Of a DNA stretch of 64,000 bases, positions 48,177 to 59,496 are shown one piece after another. Made by a program: the position numbers and the translations under genes. Every line of letters starts with the position of its first letter. Position 1 is the first letter of the stretch. The notes beneath the pieces were generated by a model. The model was not told the DNA's origin and did not search any database. It worked only from the letters and a program-made list of their open reading frames with translations. The stretch comes from Antedon bifida (taxonomy: Eukaryota > Echinodermata > Crinoidea > Comatulida > Antedonidae): contig OY727096.1 in assembly GCA_963402885.1 (NCBI GenBank), positions 12,505,820-12,569,819 on the forward strand, in the 5' to 3' direction.

Positions 48177-51100
48177 AAAGTGTACAGAATAGCTTCAAAT
48201 CGCATTTGGAGACGTTTTAGACCATTTTGTGATTTTCGAAAAAACTTGTTAACATAAAAACACCAAAGTGCTTAGAATAGCTTGAAATCGCATTTGGAGA
48301 CGTTTTAGACCATTTTGTGATTTTCGAAAAAACTTGTTAACATAAAAACATCAAAGTGTTCAGAATAGCTTCAAATCGCATTTGGAGACGTTTTAGACCA
48401 TTTTGTTATTTTCGAAAAAACTTTGTTACACAAAAACACCAAAGTGCTTAGAATAGCTTCAAATCGCATTTGGAGACGTTTTAGACCATTTTGTGATTTT
48501 CGAAAAAACTTTTTAACACAAAAACACCAAAGTGCTTAGAATAGCTTCAAATCGCATTTGGAGACGTTTTAGACCATTTGGTGATTTTCGAAAAAACTTG
48601 TTAATATAAAAACATCAAAGTGTACAGAATAGCTTCAAATCGCATTTGGAGACGTTTTAGACCATTTTGTGATTTTCGAAAAAACTTGTTAACATAAAAA
48701 CATCAAAGTGTTCAGAATAGCTTGAAATCGCATTTGGAGACGTTTTAGACCATTTTGTGATTTTCGAAAAAACTTTTCACACAAAAACATCAAAGAGCAC
48801 AAAATAGCTTAATATCGTATTTAAAAACGTTTTAGACCATTTTGAGCATTTCGACAAAAATTTTTCACACAAAACATCAAAGTGTACAGAATAGCTTCAA
48901 ATCGCATTTTGAGACGTTTTAGACCATTTTGTGATTTTCGAAAAAACTTGTTAACATAAAAACACCAAAGTGCTTAGAATAGCTTCAAATCGCATTTGGA
49001 GACGTTTTAGACCATTTTGTGATTTTCGAAAAAACTTGTTAACATAAAAACATCAAAGTGTTCAGAATAGCTTCAAATCGCATTTGGAGACGTTTTAGAC
49101 CATTTTGTTATTTTCGAAAAAACTTAGTTACACAAAAACACCAAAGTGCTTAGAATAGCTTCAAATCGCATTTGGAGACGTTTTAGACCATTTTGTGATT
49201 TTCGAAAAAAGTTGTTAACATAAAAACATCAAAGTGTACAGAATAGCTTCATATCGCATTTGGAGACGTTTTAGACCATTTTGTGATTTTCGAAAAAACT
49301 TGTTAACACAAAAACACAAAAGTGCTTAGAATAGCTTCAAATCGCATTTGGAGACGTTTTAGACCATTTTGTGATTTTCGAAAAAACTTGTTGACATAAA
49401 AACACCAAAGTGCTTAGAATAGCTTCAAATCGCATTTGGAGACGTTTTAGATCATTTTGTGATTTTCGAAATAACTTGTTAACATAAAAACATCAAAGTG
49501 TACAGAATAGCTTCAAATCGCATTTAGAGACGTTTTAGACCAATTTGTGATTTTGGAAAAAACTTGTTAACATAAAAACACGAAAGTGCTTAGAATAGCT
49601 TCAAATCGCATTTTGAGACATTTTAGACAATTTGTGATTTTCGAAAGAACTTGGTTACACAAAAACATAAAAGTGCTTAAAATCGCATTAGAAACCGTTT
49701 TAGACCATTTTGAGCATTTCGATAAAACTTTTCACACAAAAACATCAAAGAGCACAAAATAGCTTAATATCGTATTTAAAAACGTTTTAGACAATTTTGA
49801 GCATTTCGACAAAAATTTTTCACACAAAACATCAAAGTGTACAGAATAGCTTCAAATCGCATTTGGAGACGTTTTAGACCATTTTGTGATTTTCAAAAAA
49901 ACTTGTTAACAAAAAAAACACCAAAGTGCTAAGAATAGCTTCAAATCGCATTTGGAGACGTTTTAGACCATTTTGTGATTTTCGAAAAAACTTTTCACAC
50001 AAAAACATCAAAGTGTACAGAATAGCTTCAAATCGCATTTTGAGACGTTTTAGACCATTTTGTGATTTTCGAAAAAACTTGTTAACATAAAAACACCAAA
50101 GTGCTTAGAATAGCTTCAAATCGCATTTGGAGACGTTTTAGACCATTTTGTGATTTTCGAAAAAACTTGTTAACATAAAAACATCAAAGTGTTCAGAATA
50201 GCTTCAAATCGCATTTGGAGACGTTTTAGACCATTTTGTTATTTTCGAAAAAACTTAGTTACACAAAAACACCAAAGTGCTTAGAATAGCTTCAAATCGC
50301 ATTTGGAGACGTTTTAGACCATTTTGTGATTTTCGAAAAAAGTTGTTAACATAAAAACATCAAAGTGTACAGAATAGCTTCATATCGCATTTGGAGACGT
50401 TTTAGACCATTTTGTGATTTTCGAAAAAACTTGTTAACATAAAAACATCAAAGTGTACAGAATAGCTTCAAATCGCATTTGGAGACGTTTTAGACCATTT
50501 TGTGATTTTCGAAAAAACTTTTCACACAAAAACATCAAAGAGCACAAAATAGCTTAGAATAGCTTCAAATCGCATTTGGAGACGTTTTAGACCATTTTGT
50601 TATTTGCGAAAAAACTTAGTTACACAAAAACACCAAAGTGCTTAGAATAGCTTCAAATCGCATTTGGAGACGTTTTAGACCATTTTGTGATTTTCGAAAA
50701 AAGTTGTTAACATAAAAACATCAAAGTGTACAGAATAGCTTCATATCGCATTTGGAGACGTTTTAGACCATTTTGTGATTTTCGAAAAAACTTGTTAACA
50801 CAAAAACACCAAAGTGTACAGAATAGCTTCAAATCGCATTTGGAGACGTTTTAGACCATTTTGTGATTTTCGAAAAAACTTTTCACACAAAAACATCAAA
50901 GTGTACAGAATAGCTTCAAATCGCATTTGGAGACGTTTTAGACCATTTTGTGATTTTCGAAAAAACTTGTTAACATAAAAACATCAAAGTGTACAGAATA
51001 GCTTCAAATCGCATTTGGAGACGTTTTAGACCATTTTGTGATTTTCGAAAAAACTTTTCACACAAAAACATCAAAGAGCACAAAATAGCTTAATATCGTA

Positions 51101-52126
51101 TTTAAAAACGTTTTAGACCATTTTGAGCATTTCGACAAACAATTTTCACACAAAACATAAAAGTGTACAGAATAGCTTCAATTCGCATTTGGAGACGTTT
51201 TAGACCATTTTGAGATTTTCGAAAAAACTTTTTAACACAAAAACACCAAAGTGCTTAGAATAGCTTCAAATCGCATTTGGAGACGTTTTAGACCATTTTG
51301 AGATTTTCGAAAAAACTTTTTAACACAAAAACACAAAAGTGCTTAGAATAGCTTCAAATCGCATTTGGAGACGTTTTAGACCATTTTGTTATTTTCGAAA
51401 AAACTTGTTGACATAAAAACACCAAAGTGCTTAGAATAGCTTCAAATCGCATTTGGAGACGTTTTAGACCATTTTGTGATTTTCGAAAAAAGTTGTTAAC
51501 ATAAAAACATCAAAGTGTACAGAATAGCTTCATATCGCATTTGGAGACGTTTTAGACCATTTTGTGATTTTCGAAAAAACTTGTTAACACAAAAACACAA
51601 AAGTGCTTAGAATAGCTTCAAATCGCATTTGGAGACGTTTTAGACCATTTTGTTATTTTCGAAAAAACTTGTTGACATAAAAACACCAAAGTGCTTAGAA
51701 TAGCTTCAAATCGCATTTGGAGACGTTTTAGACCATTTTGTGATTTTCGAAAAAAGTTGTTAACATAAAAACATCAAAGTGTACAGAATAGCTTCATATC
51801 GCATTTGGAGACGTTTTAGACCATTTTGTGATTTTCGAAAAAACTTGTTAACACAAAAACACCAAAGTGTACAGAATAGTTTCAAATCGCATTTGGAGAC
51901 GTTTTAGACCATTTTGTGATTTTCGAAAAAACTTTTCACACAAAAACATCAAAGTGTACAGAATAGCTTCAAATCGCATTTGGAGACGTTTTAGACCATT
52001 TTGTGATTTTCGAAAAAACTTGTTAACATAAAAACATCAAAGTGTACAGAATAGCTTCAAATCGCATTTGGAGACGTTTTAGACCATTTTGTGATTTTCG
52101 AAAAAACTTTTTAACACAAAAACACC

Positions 52127-53197
52127 AAAGTGCTTAGAATAGCTTCAAATCGCATTTGGAGACGTTTTAGACCATTTTGTGATTTTCGAAAAAAGTTGTT
52201 AACATAAAAACATCAAAGTGTACAGAATAGCTTCATATCGCATTTGGAGACGTTTTAGACCATTTTGTGATTTTCGAAAAAACTTGTTAACACAAAAACA
52301 CCAAAGTGTACAGAATAGCTTCAAATCGCATTTGGAGACGTTTTAGACCATTTTGTGATTTTCGAAAAAACTTTTCACAAAAAAACATCAAAGAGCACAA
52401 AATAGCTTAATATCGTATTTAAAAACGTTTTAGACCATTTTGAGGATTTCGACAAAAATTATTCACACTAAACATCAAAGTGTACAGAATAGCTTCAAAT
52501 CGCATTTGGAGACGTTTTAGACCATTTTGTGATTTTCGAAAAAACTTTTTAACACAAAAACACCAAAGTGCTTAGAATAGCTTCAAATCGCATTTGGAGA
52601 CGTTTTAGACCATTTGGTGATTTTCGAAAAAACTTGTTAACATAAAAACATCAAAGTGTACAGAATAGCTTCAAATCGCATTTGGAGACGTTTTAGACCA
52701 TTTTGTGATTTTCGAAAAAACTTGTTAACATAAAAACATCAAAGTGTTCAGAATAGCTTGAAATCGCATTTGGAGACGTTTTAGACCATTTTGTGATTTT
52801 CGAAAAAACTTTTCACAAAAAAACATCAAAGAGCACAAAATAGCTTAATATCGTATTTAAAAACGTTTTAGACCATTTTGAGGATTTCGACAAAAAATTA
52901 TTCACACCAAACATCAAAGTGAACAGAATAGCTTCAAATCGCATTTGGACATGTTTTAGACCATTTTGTGATTTTCGAAAAAACTTGTTAACATAAAACC
53001 ATCAAAGTGTACAGAATAGCTTCAAATCGCATTTTGAGACATTTTAGAATATTTTGTGATTTTCGAAAAAACTTGGTTACACAAAAAAACCAAAGTGCTT
53101 AGAATAGCTTCAAATCGCATTTGGAGACGTTTTAGACCATTTTGAGCATTTCGACAAAAAATTTTTACACAAAACATCAAAGTGTACAGAATAGCTT
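52127..53197 (+). repeat. Copy of 9,384-10,454 (offset 42,743 bp)
   Basis: It carries the GAGGATTTCG B monomers, ATTATTCACACTAAACATC, TTTGGACATG and the TTAGAATATT monomer at a constant offset from the first copy. It is entered from a CTTTTTAACAC tail where the first copy has CTTAGTTACAC. Roughly 1.59 kb that separates the corresponding segments near 7.84-9.43 kb is absent. Confidence 0.84.
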
Positions 53198-55549
53198 CAA
53201 ATCGCATTTGGAGACGTTTTAGACCATTTTGTGATTTTCGAAAAAACTTGTTAACATAAAAACATCAAAGTGTTCAGAATAGCTTGAAATCGCATTTGGA
53301 GACGTTTTAGACCATTTTGTGATTTTCGAAAAAACTTTTCACACAAAAACATCAAAGAGCACAAAATAGCTTAATATCGTATTTAAAAACGTTTTAGACC
53401 ATTTTGAGCATTTCGACAAAAAATTTTCACACAAAACATCAAAGTGTACAGAATAGCTTCAAATCGCATTTTGAGACGTTTTAGACCATTTTGTGATTTT
53501 CGAAAAAACTTGTTAACATAAAAACACCAAAGTGCTTAGAATAGCTTCAAATCGCATTTGGAGACGTTTTAGACCATTTTGTGATTTTCGAAAAAACTTG
53601 TTAACATAAAAACATCAAAGTGTTCAGAATAGCTTCAAATCGCATTTGGAGACGTTTTAGACCATTTTGTTATTTTCGAAAAAACTTTGTTACACAAAAA
53701 CACCAAAGTGCTTAGAATAGCTTCAAATCGCATTTGGAGACGTTTTAGACCATTTTGTGATTTTCGAAAAAAGTTGTTAACATAAAAACATCAAAGTGTA
53801 CAGAATAGCTTCATATCGCATTTGGAGACGTTTTAGACCATTTTGTGATTTTCGAAAAAACTTTTTAACACAAAAACACCAAAGTGCTTAGAATAGCTCC
53901 AAATCGCATTTGGAGACGTTTTAGACCATTTGGTGATTTTCGAAAAAAATTGTTAACATAAAAACATCAAAGTGTACAGAATAGCTTCAAATCGCATTTG
54001 GAGACGTTTTAGACCATTTTGTGATTTTCGAAAAAACTTGTTAACACAAAAACACCAAAGTGTACAGAATAGTTTCAAATCGCATTTGGAGACGTTTTAG
54101 ACCATTTTGTGATTTTCGAAAAAACTTTTCACACAAAAACATCAAAGTGTACAGAATAGCTTCAAATCGCATTTGGAGACGTTATAGACCATTTTGTGAT
54201 TTTCGAAAAAAGTTGTTAACATAAAAACATCAAAGTGTACAGAATAGCTTCAAATCGCATTTGGAGACGTTTTAGACCATTTTGTGATTTTCGAAAAAAC
54301 TTTTCACACAAAAACATCAAAGAGCACAAAATAGCTTAATATCGTATTTAAAAACGTTTTAGACCATTTTGAGCATTTCGACAACAATTTTTTACACAAA
54401 ACATCAAAGTGTACAGAATAGCTTCAAATCGCATTTGGAGACGTTTTAGACCATTTTGTGATTTTCGAAAAAACTTGTTAACATAAAAACACCAAAGTGT
54501 TTAGAATAGCTTCAAATCGCATTTGGAGACGTTTTAGACCATTTTGTGATTTTCGAAAAAACTTGTTCACATAAAAACATCAAAGTGTACAGAATAGCTT
54601 CAAATCGCATTTGGAGACGTTTTAGACCATTTTGTGATTTTCGAAAACACTTTTCACACATCAAACTTTTCACACATCAAAGAGCACAAAATAGCTTAAT
54701 ATCGTATTTAAAAACGTTTTAGACCATTTTGAGCATTTCGACAAAAATTTTTCACACAAAACATCAAAGTGTACAGAATAGCTTCAAATCGCATTTGGAG
54801 ACGTTTTAGACCATTTTGTGATTTTTGAAAAAACTTTTTAACACAAAAACACCAAAGTGCTTAGAATAGCTCCAAATCGCATTTGTAGACGTTTTAGACC
54901 ATTTGGTGATTTTCGAAAAAAATTGTTAACATAAAAACATCAAAGTGTACAGAATAGCTTCAAATCGCATTTGGAGACGTTTTAGACCATTTTGTGATTT
55001 TCGAAAAAACTTGTTAACATAAAAACATCAAAGTGTTCAGAATAGCTTGAAATCGCATTTGGAGACGTTTTAGACCATTTTGTGATTTTCGAAAAAACTT
55101 TTCACACAAAAACATCAAAGAGCACAAAATAGCTTAATATCGTATTTAAAAACGTTTTAGACCATTTTGAGCATTTCGACAAAAATTTTTCACACAAAAC
55201 ATCAAAGTGTACAGAATAGCTTCAAATCGCATTTTGAGACGTTTTAGACCATTTTGTGATTTTCGAAAAAACTTGTTAACATAAAAACACCAAAGTGCTT
55301 AGAATAGCTTCAAATCGCATTTGGAGACGTTTTAGACCATTTTGTGATTTTCGAAAAAACTTGTTAACATAAAAACATCAAAGTGTTCAGAATAGCTTCA
55401 AATCGCATTTGGAGACGTTTTAGACCATTTTGTTATTTTCGAAAAAACTTAGTTACACAAAAACACCAAAGTGCTTAGAATAGCTTCAAATCGCATTTGG
55501 AGACGTTTTAGACCATTTTGTGATTTTCGAAAAAAGTTGTTAACATAAA

Positions 55550-55585
55550 AGCATCAAAGTGTTCAGAATAGCTTCAAATCGCATT
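55550..55585 (+). other. Conversion-like patch replacing a CTTCATAT monomer start
   Basis: Equivalent positions (13,700, 38,881) read ACATCAAAGTGTACAG then CTTCATAT (ACATAAAAG at 13,697). Here the sequence is AAAGCATCAAAGTGTTCAG then CTTCAAAT, as in the monomer at about 57,212. The flanks are collinear with offset 16,675, so only this short tract was exchanged. Confidence 0.75.
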
Positions 55586-57924
55586 TGGAGACGTTTTAGA
55601 CCATTTTGTGATTTTCGAAAAAACTTGTTAACACAAAAACACCAAAGTGTACAGAATAGTTTCAAATCGCATTTGGAGACGTTTTAGACCATTTTGTGAT
55701 TTTCGAAAAAACTTTTCACACAAAAACATCAAAGTGTACAGAATAGCTTCAAATCGCATTTGGAGACGTTTTAGACCATTTTGTGATTTTCGAAAAAACT
55801 TGTTAACATAAAAACATCAAAGTGTACAGAATAGCTTCAAATCGCATTTGGAGACGTTTTAGACCATTTTGTGATTTTCGAAAAAACTTTTCACACAAAA
55901 ACATCAAAGAGCACAAAATAGCTTAATATCGTATTTCAAAACGTTTTAGACCATTTTGAGCATTTCGACAACAATTTTTTACACAAAACATCAAAGTGTA
56001 CAGAATAGCTTCAAATCGCATTTGGAGACGTTTTAGACCATTTTGTGATTTTCGAAAAAACTTGTTAACATAAAAACACCAAAGTGTTTAGAATAGCTTC
56101 AAATCGCATTTGGAGACGTTTTAGACCATTTTGTGATTTTCGAAAAAACTTGTTCACATAAAAACATCAAAGTGTACAGAATAGCTTCAAATCGCATTTG
56201 GAGACGTTTTAGACCATTTTGTGATTTTCGAAAACACTTTTCACACATCAAAGAGCACAAAATAGCTTAATATCGTATTTAAAAACGTTTTAGACCATTT
56301 TGAGCATTTCGACAAAAATTTTTCACACAAAACATCAAAGTGTACAGAATAGCTTCAAATCGCATTTGGAGACGTTTTAGACCATTTTGTGATTTTCGAA
56401 AAAACTTTTTAACACAAAAACACCAAAGTGCTTAGAATAGCTCCAAATCGCATTTGTAGACGTTTTAGACCATTTGGTGATTTTCGAAAAAAATTGTTAA
56501 CATAAAAACATCAAAGTGTACAGAATAGCTTCAAATCGCATTTGGAGACGTTTTAGACCATTTTGTGATTTTCGAAAAAAGTTGTTAACATAAAAACATC
56601 AAAGTGTACAGAATAGCTTCATATCGCATTTGGAGAAGTTTTAGACCATTTTGTGATTTTCGAAAAAACTTTTTAACACAAAAACACCAAAGTGCTTAGA
56701 ATAGCTCCAAATCGCATTTGGAGACGTTTTAGACCATTTGGTGATTTTCGAAAAAAATTGTTAACATAAAAACATCAAAGTGTACAGAATAGCTTCAAAT
56801 CGCATTTGGAGACGTTTTAGACCATTTTGTGATTTTCTAAAAAACTTGTTAACATAAAAACATCAAAGTGTTCAGAATAGCTTGAAATCGCATTTGGAGA
56901 CGTTTTAGACCATTTTGTGATTTTCGAAAAAACTTTTCACACAAAAACATCAAAGAGCACAAAATAGCTTAATATCGTATTTAAAAACGTTTTAGACCAT
57001 TTTGAGCATTTCGACAAAAATTTTTCACACAAAACATCAAAGTGTACAGAATAGCTTCAAATCGCATTTTGAGACGTTTTAGACCATTTTGTGATTTTCG
57101 AAAAAACTTGTTAACATAAAAACACCAAAGTGCTTAGAATAGCTTCAAATCGCATTTGGAGACGTTTTAGACCATTTTGTGATTTTCGAAAAAACTTGTT
57201 AACATAAAAGCATCAAAGTGTTCAGAATAGCTTCAAATCGCATTTGGAGACGTTTTAGACCATTTTGTGATTTTCGAAAAAACTTGTTAACACAAAAACA
57301 CCAAAGTGTACAGAAAAGTTTCAAATCGCATTTGGAGACGTTTTAGACCATTTTGTGATTTTCGAAAAAACTTTTCACACAAAAACATCAAAGTGTACAG
57401 AATAGCTTCAAATCGCATTTGGAGACGTTATAGACCATTTTGTGATTTTCGAAAAAAGTTGTTAACATAAAAACATCAAAGTGTACAGAATAGCTTCAAA
57501 TCGCATTTGGAGACGTTTTAGACCATTTTGTGATTTTCGAAAAAACTTTTCACACAAAAACATCAAAGAGCACAAAATAGCTTAATATCGTATTTAAAAA
57601 CGTTTTAGACCATTTTGAGCATTTCGACAACAATTTTTTACACAAAACATCAAAGTGTACAGAATAGCTTCAAATCGCATTTGGAGACGTTTTAGACCAT
57701 TTTGTGATTTTCGAAAAAACTTGTTAACATAAAAACACCAAAGTGTTTAGAATAACTTCAAATCGCATTTGGAGACGTTTTAGACCATTTTGTGATTTTC
57801 GAAAAAACTTGTTCACATAAAAACATCAAAGTGTACAGAATAGCTTCAAATCGCATTTGGAGACGTTTTAGACCATTTTGTGATTTTCGAAAACACTTTT
57901 CACACATCAAACTTTTCACACATC

Positions 57925-58011
57925 AAAGAGCACAAAATAGCTTAATATCGTATTTAAAAACGTTTTAGACCATTTTGAGCATTTCGACAAAAATTTTTCA
58001 CACAAAACATC
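57925..58011 (+). repeat. Representative B-type monomer (87 bp)
   Basis: The minor monomer form begins AAAGAGCACAAAATAGC, continues TTAATATCGTATTTAAAAACG in place of the A dyad, keeps the shared box ACGTTTTAGACCATTTT, then reads GAGCATTTCGAC rather than GTGATTTTCGAA and ends with a TTTTTCACACAAAACATC-like tail. It is 87 bp. B monomers recur singly, never in tandem in what I read, usually after an A monomer with the 87-bp CTTTTCACAC tail. Five occur in the 33-monomer unit (57,925, 58,802, 59,146, 59,847, 60,460). The TTTTCGAAAA palindrome is lost, and the 10-bp palindrome AAAACGTTTT appears instead. Confidence 0.93.
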
Positions 58012-58187
58012 AAAGTGTACAGAATAGCTTCAAATCGCATTTGGAGACGTTTTAGACCATTTTGTGATTTTCGAAAAAACTTTTTAACACAAAAACACCA
58101 AAGTGCTTAGAATAGCTCCAAATCGCATTTGTAGACGTTTTAGACCATTTGGTGATTTTCGAAAAAAATTGTTAACATAAAAACATC

Positions 58188-58275
58188 AAAGTGTACAGAA
58201 TAGCTTCAAATCGCATTTGGAGACGTTTTAGACCATTTTGTGATTTTCGAAAAAACTTGTTAACATAAAAACATC
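58188..58275 (+). repeat. Representative A-type monomer (88 bp)
   Basis: A typical main-form monomer. In order it shows: the start AAAGTGTACAG; the palindrome TGTACA; a dyad region CTTCAAATCGCATTTGGAG; the near-invariant box ACGTTTTAGACCATTTT; the 10-bp palindrome TTTTCGAAAA; the tail CTTGTTAACATAAAAACATC with the palindrome TGTTAACA. It has three CpGs (TCGC, ACGT, TCGA). T4 and A5-6 tracts lie near monomer positions 39, 49, 57, 63 and 80. Other A variants differ mainly in the start (GTGCTTA, GTGTTCA, GTGTTTA) and in the tail (CTTTTCACAC, CTTTTTAACAC, GTTGTTAACAT, CTTAGTTACAC, CTTGTTCACAT, ATTGTTAACAT). The choice of AAAGTG as the start is arbitrary because the array is circularly permutable. 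Confidence 0.95.
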
Positions 58276-59496
58276 AAAGTGTTCAGAATAGCTTCAAATC
58301 GCATTTGGAGACGTTTTAGACCATTTTGTTATTTTCGAAAAAACTTAGTTACACAAAAACACCAAAGTGCTTAGAATAGCTTCAAATCGCATTTGGAGAC
58401 GTTTTAGACCATTTTGTGATTTTCGAAAAAAGTTGTTAACATAAAAACATCAAAGTGTACAGAATAGCTTCATATCGCATTTGGAGACGTTTTAGACCAT
58501 TTTGTGATTTTCGAAAAAACTTGTTAACACAAAAACACCAAAGTGTACAGAATAGTTTCAAATCGCATTTGGAGACGTTTTAGACCATTTTGTGATTTTC
58601 GAAAAAACTTTTCACACAAAAACATCAAAGTGTACAGAATAGCTTCAAATCGCATTTGGAGACGTTTTAGACCATTTTGTGATTTTCGAAAAAACTTGTT
58701 AACATAAAAACATCAAAGTGTACAGAATAGCTTCAAATCGCATTTGGAGACGTTTTAGACCATTTTGTGATTTTCGAAAAAACTTTTCACACAAAAACAT
58801 CAAAGAGCACAAAATAGCTTAATATCGTATTTAAAAACGTTTTAGACCATTTTGAGCATTTCGACAACAATTTTTTACACAAAACATCAAAGTGTACAGA
58901 ATAGCTTCAAATCGCATTTGGAGACGTTTTAGACCATTTTGTGATTTTCGAAAAAACTTGTTAACATAAAAACACCAAAGTGTTTAGAATAGCTTCAAAT
59001 CGCATTTGGAGACGTTTTAGACCATTTTGTGATTTTCGAAAAAACTTGTTCACATAAAAACATCAAAGTGTACAGAATAGCTTCAAATCGCATTTGGAGA
59101 CGTTTTAGACCATTTTGTGATTTTCGAAAACACTTTTCACACATCAAAGAGCACAAAATAGCTTAATATCGTATTTAAAAACGTTTTAGACCATTTTGAG
59201 CATTTCGACAAAAAATTTTCACACAAAACATCAAAGTGTACAGAATAGCTTCAAATCGCATTTGGAGACGTTTTAGACCATTTTGTGATTTTCGAAAAAA
59301 CTTTTTAACACAAAAACACCAAAGTGCTTAGAATAGCTCCAAATCGCATTTGTAGACGTTTTAGACCATTTGGTGATTTTCGAAAAAAATTGTTAACATA
59401 AAAACATCAAAGTGTACAGAATAGCTTCAAATCGCATTTGGAGACGTTTTAGACCATTTTGTGATTTTCGAAAAAAGTTGTTAACATAAAAACATC

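Larger units (their letters stand above)
43172..52126 (+). repeat. Second type III + type II block, copy of 24.2-35.5 kb with edits
   Basis: It repeats the order of 24,204-35,520: the diverged long module, CGAGAAAACTTG (28,307 and 47,007), GTTAATATAAAAAC, the short diverged module, the 98-bp monomer, CGACAAACAATTTT and GTTGACAT. Differences are -356 bp near 45,594, +88 bp near 46,205 (a TTGTTATTTT/CTTAGTTACAC monomer), +352 bp at 47,473-48,176, and only one copy of the 2,895-bp unit. From 50.58 kb it matches 34.43 kb at offset 16,157. Confidence 0.85.
55380..58275 (+). repeat. 33-monomer HOR copy (2,896 bp), directly upstream of the next
   Basis: Taken from the GTGTTCA monomer with TTGTTATTTT and CTTAGTTACAC at 55,380 to the same monomer at 58,276, this is one full turn of the 33-mer. 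It is 1 bp longer than the following copy, which has a one-base deletion (GAGACTTTTAG) near 59,795. One monomer inside it (55,556 onward) carries a foreign signature and looks converted. Its counterpart 16,675 bp upstream is 38,705-41,600. Confidence 0.88.
53179..59444 (+). repeat. Type I segment duplicated at offset 16,675 bp (copy 2)
   Basis: Collinear with 36,504-42,769. It is entered from type II material by a joint within about 53,140-53,200. Its own edits are a converted monomer near 55,550, CAAATTTTTGAAAA-like TTTTTGAAAAAAC near 54,822 (CpG lost), and AATAACTTC near 57,753. It leads directly into the 33-mer and 26-mer tandem series at the right end. Confidence 0.89.
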
